Below, in pieces: positions 54,652-62,776 of a DNA stretch of 64,000 bases. The stretch spans positions 4,216,001 through 4,280,000 of the forward strand of contig JBAGRP010000001.1 of the NCBI GenBank assembly GCA_036924855.1, written 5' to 3'. The notes beneath the pieces are model-generated. The model was not told the DNA's origin and did no database searches. It saw nothing but the letters and a program-made list of their open reading frames with translations. Position numbers and translations under genes: made by a program. The first letter of the stretch is position 1; every line of letters begins with the position of its first letter. The stretch comes from Nitrobacteraceae bacterium AZCC 2146. GTDB taxonomy: Bacteria; Pseudomonadota; Alphaproteobacteria; Rhizobiales; Xanthobacteraceae.

Positions 54652-57600
54652 GTGGCAAGTATCTTCGATGTTCAAGGCTTTGGTGCGCTTTCCGAGTGGA
54701 ACGGGCAATTTGCGAGCGCCTCCGCCAATCAGGCATTTCAAACCATCGCAGCGCTCGGTTCCAACTCGATCGAACTGACCGCGCGCATCTGGACCCAGAG
54801 CGGAACCAGCAACACCGTATTTGCAGAACCAGCCAAGACGGAAAGTGACGCGAGCCTGCTAGCAGGCTTTCAGGCCGCGCATACCGCCGGACTTTCAGTG
54901 GTCTTCAAGGCTGCGATATCCGGGCTGGACGGAACCATTTCATCCCGCCTGGCGCCTGCCGACGCCAGCGCCTTCTTTGCCTCCTACAAGACCGAAATCG
55001 TGCATCTCGCCACCATCGCGCAAGCCGGCGGCGTTGAGACGTTTGCCATCGGCAATGAGATGAGCAAGCTTTCGGGACAGCAATACAGCAGTTACTGGAC
55101 CGATTTGATATCGTCGGTTCGCGAGGTCTATCACGGCGAACTGACCTATGCGGCCGCGACCGACGAGGCTTCCAAAGTTGGATTCTGGGATCAGGTCGAC
55201 ACCATCGGTGTCAACACCTATCCGCCACTGACATCCAGCAATGCTCCGACCGTGCAGGATCTGGTTCACGCCTGGAACGAGGTTCCGTTCAATCCCTATT
55301 ATGCGGCTGCGTTCGAAAACAAATCCCCGGTCGATTTCCTTCACTCGTTGTCCGAGCAGTATGGCAAACCCGTATTGATGACCGAGGTCGGCTATCGCAG
55401 CATCGATGGCACCGCCATCAATCCGGGAGGCGGGTCGTCCAAGGCGCCCGCGGACGCGGCCGAGCAGGCCGACGCCTACAACGCCTTCTTTCAGGTCTGG
55501 ACCGCGCATGGCGGTAGCTGGCTGAAGGGCGTCGAACTCTGGCAATGGGATCTCAACAACAATTATTCCGAGACTGGTTATTCCGTGCAGGGAAAACCTG
55601 CCCAGGACGTGGTCTCGCAATATTTCCACGGTAACGGCACCGTGCCCAACCTCGTCGTCACCGGATCATCAGTCGCCGACACGATTGACCTCGGTTTGGG
55701 CAACGACACCGTCTACGGCGGCCTCGGTCAGGACGCCATCAACGGCGGGGCCGGAAACGATGTCATTGTCGGTGGCCCCAGTGTAGCCGGGAAGCTGGCG
55801 ACAACGACCGTAACCCTGACCGGCTACGGATCTGTCGTGAACGGCATCGGTGCGCAGGTGCAGATTCTGGTCAACGGCATACCGGTATCCGGCTTGCTCG
55901 AATTCACGCCGGCGACCGACCCGTCGGGCTACCAGACCTACACGGTGACGTTCGACAACCCGGACCAGATCACTAGCATCGATATCTCGCTGACAAATTC
56001 CGCGCCGGGGCGCGCGCTGCACGTCAAGGATTTTTCCGTCAACGGCGTCGCCCTTGGTCCCGGTGACGGCACCAACGCCAGTTCCCCTGGGTCGTTCGAT
56101 CTCTACGTCCGCACCATCCACTTCGATACGACCAGTCATCAGGACTGGTTTTTCGGTGCGTCGAGCGACAGTGACGTGATTCATGGCGGCGCCGGCGACG
56201 ATTTGATCACAGGCGGCATTGGCAACGACTTCATCGATGGCGGTGTTGGAACCGATACGGCGATCTTCTCTGGCAAGGCCACCGACTACGACATCAGCTT
56301 TGTCGGGAACCAGATTGTTGTCACCGACAGGATCGCCGGCCGTGACGGCAGCGATTACCTCTCAAGTGTGGAGGCCCTGAAGTTTGCTGATGTCACGATC
56401 GCAACCGCCAATATCGTGGCAAATCAATCCGGCCTTTCCACGAGCGACTCGTACCAGATTCAGACGACCGACAGCGCCGGAAACATCACAAGCGAAACGG
56501 TTCGCCATGCCGACGGCTCGCGCGACGTCTACAGCTCCGCAATTGCCGGCAAGGATTATACGTCCGAGCATGATGTCATCAATAGCAGCGGCCATACCAC
56601 ACTGATCGAAAGATTTTTTGCGGACGGCGACCTCGCCTTCCGGCAGGTAGTCAACGGCGACGGCTCGGCCGATATCACGGGCTATGACACCGCGGGCCAT
56701 CTCACAACATTTGCAAAGAACTATGCCGACGGCTCGTTCGATCAATTCACCTTCAATGCGGCGGGATCCGAAACCAGCGAGACGATCCGGCACGCCGGCG
56801 GGTCGCGCGACATCTACAATTACGGTGTTGTCGGCAACGACTACACCTCCCTGCATACGGTCACCGATGCCTCGGGGCACAGCGTGCTGATCGAAGGCTT
56901 TCGCGACGACGGTTCGCTGGTCATGAAGCAGACAGTCGACACCAGCGGCATCAAGACGCTCGACCGATATGACGGCCTCGGCCATCTCGGCCAGGAGACT
57001 GTGACGCAGAAGGACGGCTCTTACCTGCAGTCCAGCTACGCTTCGGACGGCACCCTGACCTCCGAAACCCTCCGCCATTCCGATGGCTCGCGCGATATCT
57101 ACACCTACGGGATCGTCGGCAAGACCTATACGTCCGAGCACAACGTTCGCGACGCTTCCGGTCACAGCGTGCTGATCGAGCAGTTTCATGACGACGGCAC
57201 GCTGGCCCTGAAGCAGACCGTCGATCTCGACGGCGTCCGGACGCTGGATCAGTACGACAGCCTCGGCCACCTCGCCCAGCAGACGGTGACGCAGAAGGAT
57301 GGCTCCTACCTGCAGTCCAGCTACGCTTCGGACGGCACCCTGACCTCCGAAACCCATCGACACGCCGATGGCACGCGGGACGTCGATACGTTTGGGATCA
57401 CAGGGCAGGTCTATGAGGCGCGACACGATGTGCTGGATGCGTCGGGACACAGGGTCGCATCGACCTTTGACAATAACGATGGTTCCCACACCATGACGGC
57501 CTATGCGTCAGGTGTGACGTTAACGTCCACATCGACGAACGACGTGATGAACAGCTCCGGCGGAGATACGTTCGTCTTCAAGCAGATGTCCGGACACGAC

Positions 57601-57798
57601 ATCATCAACAATTTCAAGCCCGGAGATTCCGCGGGCCATGACGTCATTCAGATCGACTCGACCGTCGTGACTGACTTTGCTCAGCTTTCTTTCCACACCG
57701 TCGGTCATGACACCGTCATCGACCTCGGCCACGACGCGTCGGTGACGCTGACCGGTGTCACAACGCCGCTGACCTCGCATGATGTATGGATCGTGTAG
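54652..57798 (+). CDS. Giant RTX protein with glycoside-hydrolase (GH113-like) domain, CBM-like domain and 95-residue repeats
   Basis: 1048 residues from GTG 54652 (GGAG six bases upstream; ATG 54607 is a weaker alternative). Residues about 1-330 look like a GH113-type TIM barrel with acid/base Glu136 in AIGNEMSK, nucleophile Glu245 in MTEVGYRS and WQWD near the end. RTX nonapeptides follow (GLGNDTVYGGLGQD, about 345-375), then a beta domain like calcium-dependent xylan-binding modules, then more RTX (GGAGDDLITGGIGND, about 508-533). Four repeats of about 95 residues run from about 607 to 930 (ETxRHADGSRDxY...DASGHSVLIE). The end (FKQMSGHDIINNF...DVWIV) fits a type I secretion signal. No signal peptide. 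Secretion genes are not adjacent. Confidence 0.82.
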   Translation: MASIFDVQGFGALSEWNGQFASASANQAFQTIAALGSNSIELTARIWTQSGTSNTVFAEPAKTESDASLLAGFQAAHTAGLSVVFKAAISGLDGTISSRLAPADASAFFASYKTEIVHLATIAQAGGVETFAIGNEMSKLSGQQYSSYWTDLISSVREVYHGELTYAAATDEASKVGFWDQVDTIGVNTYPPLTSSNAPTVQDLVHAWNEVPFNPYYAAAFENKSPVDFLHSLSEQYGKPVLMTEVGYRSIDGTAINPGGGSSKAPADAAEQADAYNAFFQVWTAHGGSWLKGVELWQWDLNNNYSETGYSVQGKPAQDVVSQYFHGNGTVPNLVVTGSSVADTIDLGLGNDTVYGGLGQDAINGGAGNDVIVGGPSVAGKLATTTVTLTGYGSVVNGIGAQVQILVNGIPVSGLLEFTPATDPSGYQTYTVTFDNPDQITSIDISLTNSAPGRALHVKDFSVNGVALGPGDGTNASSPGSFDLYVRTIHFDTTSHQDWFFGASSDSDVIHGGAGDDLITGGIGNDFIDGGVGTDTAIFSGKATDYDISFVGNQIVVTDRIAGRDGSDYLSSVEALKFADVTIATANIVANQSGLSTSDSYQIQTTDSAGNITSETVRHADGSRDVYSSAIAGKDYTSEHDVINSSGHTTLIERFFADGDLAFRQVVNGDGSADITGYDTAGHLTTFAKNYADGSFDQFTFNAAGSETSETIRHAGGSRDIYNYGVVGNDYTSLHTVTDASGHSVLIEGFRDDGSLVMKQTVDTSGIKTLDRYDGLGHLGQETVTQKDGSYLQSSYASDGTLTSETLRHSDGSRDIYTYGIVGKTYTSEHNVRDASGHSVLIEQFHDDGTLALKQTVDLDGVRTLDQYDSLGHLAQQTVTQKDGSYLQSSYASDGTLTSETHRHADGTRDVDTFGITGQVYEARHDVLDASGHRVASTFDNNDGSHTMTAYASGVTLTSTSTNDVMNSSGGDTFVFKQMSGHDIINNFKPGDSAGHDVIQIDSTVVTDFAQLSFHTVGHDTVIDLGHDASVTLTGVTTPLTSHDVWIV
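57001..57355 (+). repeat. Near-identical 70-base tandem copies inside the RTX gene
   Basis: Bases 57001-57070 and 57286-57355 differ at only two positions, 285 bases (95 codons) apart. Both encode TQKDGSYLQSSYASDGTLT. This is much higher identity than between the other repeat units and points to recent duplication or gene conversion. Confidence 0.85.
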
Positions 57799-57894
57799 TT
57801 TCGAGAGCCGGTTTCGGTAACCCGTCTTCATCAAACCCGCATCATGCGAATTTGGCGACGCGCCCGAATCCGGCAACGGGCAACGAGTCCGCGC

Positions 57895-58767
57895 CTAGCT
57901 GCCGGCCTTGTCGACAGCGCTGGCAACGCCGGTGCCGAACGGGACTTCCTCGACCAGCGACGACGACACCGCCGGGACCTGCTCGCCATCGGAGGCGCGG
58001 GTCACGGCGACGCGGGTATTGCTGAACACGGCTTCGGCGCCGGCCGGCTTGGCATTGAGGTTCTTCAGCAGCTCGGTGACCAGCAGGCTGTTCTGGCCGT
58101 TGGCATCGTCCGCGACCTTGCCCGGCGTGGCCGACGACAGGATCAGCGCATTGTCCGGCACATCGATCGGCGCGAGGCCGCGGGAATAGCCGCGGAAGCG
58201 TCGTTCATAGGGGTTGCGGCGCGAGGCGTCGATCACAACCAGCTTGGTGTGGGCGCCGCGGTCCTTCATCGCGTCGAGGACGGCTTCGACGCTGATGCCG
58301 TCGCGGCGGATATCGTGCTCTTTCCAGATCGCGGCATCGACCGGGATCATATAGCTCTGACGACCGACCTGAACGCCAAAGCCGCCGAAATACAGCATGA
58401 CCACGGAATCGGGCTTGATCTTCGCCTTCAGGCGCTCGACCGCACGGGCCATGTCATCCCGGGTGGCATCTTCCACAACGTCGACGTCGAACCCGTCGCG
58501 GCGCAGCGCGCTGGTCAGGGCACGGGCATCGTTGATCGGCTGGGTCAGCGGCGCATTGGCGTCGGGATAATGACCATTGCCGATCACCAGCGCGATCCGC
58601 GCGGTCTTGATGCCGGCATCGTTTTGAACCGCAGTCGCGGCAGCGGCGGCATCCGGCAATCGCTTGTTCAGGGCCGCATGGGCGCCCAGCACCAGCGAGA
58701 CCAGACCGACAAAAGCTGCGGCGATGGTGATCGAGCGACGGGATACGCGAAACTGCCGTACGTTCAT
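57895..58767 (-). CDS. Caspase-fold pseudoenzyme, membrane-anchored or secreted (second copy)
   Basis: 290 residues from ATG 58767 (AGGA nine bases upstream; ATGs at 58776 and 58791 are possible). One hydrophobic segment at about 12-31. The caspase fold matches the copy at 46996: IALVIGNGHYPDANAPL, INDARALTSALRRDGFDVDVV, RQSYMIPVDAAIW and RRFRGYSRGLAPI. The histidine is again Phe (Phe130, YFGGFGVQ) and the cysteine again Ser (Ser182, IDASRRNPY). It stops after the caspase domain with no TPR. It is convergent with the RTX gene, 96 bases away. Confidence 0.85.
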   Translation of the reverse strand: MNVRQFRVSRRSITIAAAFVGLVSLVLGAHAALNKRLPDAAAAATAVQNDAGIKTARIALVIGNGHYPDANAPLTQPINDARALTSALRRDGFDVDVVEDATRDDMARAVERLKAKIKPDSVVMLYFGGFGVQVGRQSYMIPVDAAIWKEHDIRRDGISVEAVLDAMKDRGAHTKLVVIDASRRNPYERRFRGYSRGLAPIDVPDNALILSSATPGKVADDANGQNSLLVTELLKNLNAKPAGAEAVFSNTRVAVTRASDGEQVPAVSSSLVEEVPFGTGVASAVDKAGS

Positions 58768-59131
58768 TACGATCATTCCTGCATCGTTCATGCGCAACCA
58801 TTCAGTCGCGCGAACGTCGATTTAGGTTTGAGGGGGTGCCGGACTCATGAGCATCAATTGCGCTCAATTTGCGGCACCGCAGCAAACCAGTTGTTAACCC
58901 GCTGGGGCCATTAGGGCAACCGGTAACCGCTTGAATTTAAGACACAGTTACTTACGCGACACATCGTGCAGGGCGGTATCGGCGCGCCTCGAAGGAGCAC
59001 CACCAGCAATTGTAATTCCTCTTTATTTGTGTAACTTTTCAATCACTTGCAGATTCAGGAGGCCGGCCTGGTCGCACTGGCGGCGGGCGGGTTTTCGGGA
59101 CGTGCGCCGGGGCCGCACCGAAAGAAACCCG
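58768..59131. other. 364-base divergent spacer, no gene seen
   Basis: It contains TTTGC-9 bases-GCAAA at 58868-58886 and an AT-rich stretch around 59008-59045 that may hold the promoter of the rightward gene. No recognisable regulator site. Confidence 0.5.
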
Positions 59132-60865
59132 ATGAGTGTGACGTATTTCGCCGGCGCCACTTACCGTGCGCTGACCGCCCGCAAGGACGGCCCGTCGCTG
59201 TATGACCTCTGCGATCCCGTCTTCCTGAAGCATACCGGTGGCGACGCCCATATCGTCAAATTCTACAAGACGGCACTCGGAAATCCGGCGCTGCGGCCAT
59301 TGCTGTGTCGCGCCGGCCTGCCGGAATTGCGCGACGAGGGCAGCTTCAAGGCGCTTCAACAGGCACTGATCCGCGCCCGCGACGACGACGCACCGGACTG
59401 GGCGGCGATCGGTCGGCCAGTGGCCGACTTGCTCGACACCATCAAGCTGCAGCACCCCACGCCGAAGCCGACAGCAGCGCCCGTCTACGCGCCGGCACTC
59501 CACGAGATCGACGACGTGATCCGGAGCTGTGGCGCGCATCTGCTGCGCTCGTTCGGCAGCAACGGGTTCATCCCGACCTATGCCGCGTTCAATCTGATCG
59601 GCGATCCCGACATGCACGGCCGCGAATTCCTGATGGCGCTGAGCGGCCTGAATTCGCGCGGCTACAAGAACTCGACGCTGCTGTTCAACCTGGCGCGGAT
59701 CTTCATCGCCCGCTCGCCCGCGGGACAGTTGATCAACCCTTCCTGGAAGGGGATCGCCGAGCCCTTGTGGGCGCCGATCCAGATCCGGCACCGCTCGGCC
59801 TATTACGACGCGTTCTTCACGGAAGCCCTGCTGAACTTCCTTGAGACCGGCCTGGCCTCCTCCGATCAGGTCTCATCGTCGCAGCACGCCATCGATGCCA
59901 TGATGGATTTTTGCCTGACCACCAGCCGGGAGGAGGTGCCGTCCCAAGACGGCAGTACCATCAGCGTCATTACCGCGCTGGCGCCGCTGCCGCATCCGCA
60001 CTTCAGTCGGTTCTTCGCGCAAATCAAGCAGGACCTCGGCTTCGGTATCTATGTGCCGGATTGCGACACCACCGCCTGCGTGTTCTCCGCTGCGACCCAG
60101 GCCGGCTCCACCGATCCGATCCTCGATCAGCCCCTGCTCGACTTCTATGCCGGCTATCAGGTGGGCGACGGCGCCAACGAGCCTCTGGTTACCGTGCCCC
60201 TCAACGACACCATCGATTACGACGGCGGCGTCGTCACCTGGATCGACAACCTCGCCGGCGAGCGGCCGTTCGGCAACGACCTCGATCCCACCCTCAACCT
60301 CGACATCCTCGAAGTCAGCTTTCGCAACTGCGCGCGCTGGAAAGTGATCGAAACGCCGAAGCGGCTGGCGACCGTGCAGGGGATCATCGGTTTCCAGCGC
60401 CGTCTCGTCGTGTCAGGCGCCTTTACCGATCCGAAGTCGCATATCTATTATTTGCCGGAATTGTATTGCGCCTATTTCGGCCGCTGCTACGCCGCGTTCC
60501 GCGCGTTGCCGGAGGCGGCGCAGCAGGCGATCGATCCCAATGGCGCCTTCGCCTTTATCCGGCTGCAGGTACTGGCCTATGTACAGGAAGAACTGATCGC
60601 GGCCGAGATGAACGTGTTCGACGCAGCTCTGGCGCTGATCGCGCTCGGCCACCTCGGCGCCGAGGTGACAAGTTTCACTCCGGCGCTGCATTGCATCGTC
60701 AGCGCGCGCGGCGAAGGCGGCCGCAAGGGGCCGTTCAAGGCCTATGAATGGAACAAGATGAAGACGCCGACGCGGATTCTGGTCGGAGGCCCCGAGGTGA
60801 CATCGGCCTTCGTGCTGATGGGACTGGCGCTGGCGCGGCGGGCGATGCTGCAGGCGCGCGCGTAG
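59132..60865 (+). CDS. Conserved-looking protein of unknown function; possible alpha/alpha-toroid (terpenoid-cyclase-like) fold
   Basis: 577 residues from ATG 59132; the frame is open back to 58931 but reads as unlikely Arg/Cys-rich sequence. Mostly helical, no signal peptide, no membrane helix. GIYVPDCDTTACVFSAA (Asp310, Asp312) resembles the DxDDTA region of class II terpene cyclases but lacks the second adjacent Asp. Repeated helical blocks such as VFDAALALIALGHLGAE and VTSAFVLMGLALARRAML, and the GGPEVTSA turn, suggest a toroid of paired helices as in prenyltransferases and squalene cyclases. No function is claimed. Followed 102 bases later by a thermonuclease gene. Confidence 0.55.
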   Translation: MSVTYFAGATYRALTARKDGPSLYDLCDPVFLKHTGGDAHIVKFYKTALGNPALRPLLCRAGLPELRDEGSFKALQQALIRARDDDAPDWAAIGRPVADLLDTIKLQHPTPKPTAAPVYAPALHEIDDVIRSCGAHLLRSFGSNGFIPTYAAFNLIGDPDMHGREFLMALSGLNSRGYKNSTLLFNLARIFIARSPAGQLINPSWKGIAEPLWAPIQIRHRSAYYDAFFTEALLNFLETGLASSDQVSSSQHAIDAMMDFCLTTSREEVPSQDGSTISVITALAPLPHPHFSRFFAQIKQDLGFGIYVPDCDTTACVFSAATQAGSTDPILDQPLLDFYAGYQVGDGANEPLVTVPLNDTIDYDGGVVTWIDNLAGERPFGNDLDPTLNLDILEVSFRNCARWKVIETPKRLATVQGIIGFQRRLVVSGAFTDPKSHIYYLPELYCAYFGRCYAAFRALPEAAQQAIDPNGAFAFIRLQVLAYVQEELIAAEMNVFDAALALIALGHLGAEVTSFTPALHCIVSARGEGGRKGPFKAYEWNKMKTPTRILVGGPEVTSAFVLMGLALARRAMLQARA

Positions 60866-60967
60866 CGTCATCGCGCGAAGTTGAAGCTACCGCGCTGGCG
60901 TGCGCGGCGAAATACACGCACACTTTGCCGCCATGTTGCCGCCATTTCCCGCTGAAACGGTCTTTTG

Positions 60968-61690
60968 ATGTTCAAAAAATTATTTCTTGCCATTCTGATT
61001 CTCGCGCCAGCGCTGGCGCATGCCGCCGATGTCACCGGCGTGCCAAAGATCCGCGATGGCGACCAGGCCATCTTCGGCAACACGCGGATTCGCCTCGCGG
61101 GGATCGACGCGCCCTCCCGCGACCAACTCTGCCTCAATGCCACCGGCGAGCGCTGGACCTGCGGCGTCGCCGCCCATGACGCGCTGGTGAGCCATGTCGG
61201 CGACAAGAGCTGGACCTGCCACGTGCTGCGCACCGACCGTTTTGGCCGTTCGGTGGCGAAGTGCGAGGTCGATGGCGAGGACATCCAGCAATGGCTGGTG
61301 AAGAGCGGCTGGGCCTTGTCCTATGTGCGCTTCTCGCATGCCTATGACGCCGACGAGAAAGCCGCACGTGAGGCCAAGGCCGGCCTCTGGGAAGGCGCCT
61401 TCATCGCGCCCTGGGACTGGCGCGTCCGCAACAAGAAGACGACGATCCTGGGTTCGGTCAAGCCGCCGGAAAGCGCCATCGCGATCCTGCTGGCCTCGGC
61501 ATCCGGCCCGGTCGCGCCATCGCCCACCTGCACCATTAAGGGCAACGTCAATCGCGCCGGCGAGTGCATCTATCACACGCCGAGCAGCCGATGGTACGCC
61601 AAGATCAGCATGCACATCAGCAAAGGTACCCGCTGGTTCTGCTCGGTGGACGAAGCCGAAGCCGCCGGCTGTCGCGAGACCAGGCGGTAG
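60968..61690 (+). CDS. Secreted thermonuclease-family (SNase-like) protein
   Basis: 240 residues from ATG 60968, with signal peptide MFKKLFLAILILAPALAHAA. The SNase OB-fold has IRDGDQAIFGNTRIRLAGIDAP (Arg and metal Asp), CHVLRTDRFGRSVAKCEVDGEDI (second Arg region) and AREAKAGLWEGAF. A C-terminal module of about 50 residues has CTIKGNVNRAGECIYHTPSSRWY and RWFCSVDEAEAAGCR, a short domain often found behind alphaproteobacterial SNases. Likely periplasmic or extracellular nuclease; activity is not certain. Confidence 0.87.
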   Translation: MFKKLFLAILILAPALAHAADVTGVPKIRDGDQAIFGNTRIRLAGIDAPSRDQLCLNATGERWTCGVAAHDALVSHVGDKSWTCHVLRTDRFGRSVAKCEVDGEDIQQWLVKSGWALSYVRFSHAYDADEKAAREAKAGLWEGAFIAPWDWRVRNKKTTILGSVKPPESAIAILLASASGPVAPSPTCTIKGNVNRAGECIYHTPSSRWYAKISMHISKGTRWFCSVDEAEAAGCRETRR

Positions 61691-61734
61691 CGCTTGCGCG
61701 GATTGATGCATCGGCGAGCACCGGCGGTGCGCCC

Positions 61735-61758
61735 CCTCGCCCCGCTTGCGGGGCGAGG
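61735..61758. repeat. Hairpin repeat, family E copy 1
   Basis: CCTCGCCCCGC and GCGGGGCGAGG are exact complements around TT. A related sequence begins at 63976 and reaches the window end. Confidence 0.7.
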
Positions 61759-61807
61759 TTACGTGTTACGCTCCGCTCCTGAACCGGAATTCTGAGAGCG
61801 CGACGCC

Positions 61808-62644
61808 TTGGCTGACACCGAATCTGTTCCGCTTCCACCGAAGCCGCGGCGCGGGCGAATCCATCGCTCGCTGCGGGTGACGGTTTATGTGCTGATCGGC
61901 TACGGCCTTGTCGCCTATTTCCTGCTGCCGACGTTCTGGACCCATTACGAGCACCAGAAGCGCCTTGCCGGGCTGCCGATGACCACCATGACAGCGCAGG
62001 GCATTCCCGGCGATCCCATCAATGTCGGGCTGATCGGCGACAACAAGGACGTACTGTGTGCGATGCATGAAGCCGGCTGGTATCCCGCCGATCCCGTGAC
62101 CTTGCGCTCGTCGATCGAGATCGTCGGCAGCGTGCTGCTCGACCGTCCCTACAAGGATGCGCCGGTGAGTCCGCTGTATTATCTCGGGCGCCGCGAGGAT
62201 CTCGCTTTCGAGAAGCCGGTCGGCAGCAGCGCCGACCATCGCCATCACGTGCGATTCTGGAAGGTACTGGACAAGGGCGAGGAGAACCGCCCGGTCTGGC
62301 TCGGCGACGCCACCTTCGATCGCAGCGTCGGCATCAGCAACTACACCGGCGCGATCACCCATCACATCGCCCCCGATATCGACGCCGAGCGCACTGTGCT
62401 GTCTGGCGACCTCGAAGCCGCCGGCATGGTGGAGGCGAAATATCAAGTCACCGGCATCGGCCCGACGGTGGCCGGGCGCAATGGCGGCGGCGATCTGTAT
62501 TACACCGATGGCGAGGTCTGGATCATGAGGCTGGTGGAAGGCTGCCAGAAACGCACCGGCCCGGCGATCACGATCCCGAGTCCGGCGGCGACCGAGATCA
62601 AGGACCAGATTTTTGGCGCGATCGCCGGCGCGCTTGGAAAATGA
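61808..62644 (+). CDS. LssY C-terminal-domain protein, membrane-anchored
   Basis: 278 residues from TTG 61808; no in-frame ATG exists before residue 58, and the hydrophobic helix at about 24-45 (VTVYVLIGYGLVAYFLLPTFW) requires a start near here. The LssY_C domain follows: NVGLIGDNKDVLCAMHEAGWYPADPVTLRSS, SPLYYLGRREDLAFEKPVG and HHVRFWK. LssY domains occur beside type I secretion or lipid phosphatase domains, but their function is unknown. Probably faces the periplasm. Confidence 0.8.
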   Translation: MADTESVPLPPKPRRGRIHRSLRVTVYVLIGYGLVAYFLLPTFWTHYEHQKRLAGLPMTTMTAQGIPGDPINVGLIGDNKDVLCAMHEAGWYPADPVTLRSSIEIVGSVLLDRPYKDAPVSPLYYLGRREDLAFEKPVGSSADHRHHVRFWKVLDKGEENRPVWLGDATFDRSVGISNYTGAITHHIAPDIDAERTVLSGDLEAAGMVEAKYQVTGIGPTVAGRNGGGDLYYTDGEVWIMRLVEGCQKRTGPAITIPSPAATEIKDQIFGAIAGALGK

Positions 62645-62776
62645 AGAACCTGAGAAATGAAGAATTCGGAAAATAACATGCCAGCGCCTTGAATTTCGCA
62701 CAGACACGCGGCATCCATCATATCCCACCTTCGCTCCGCCATGCCGCCATGGCTGCGTTGCCAACAAGGACACAGA

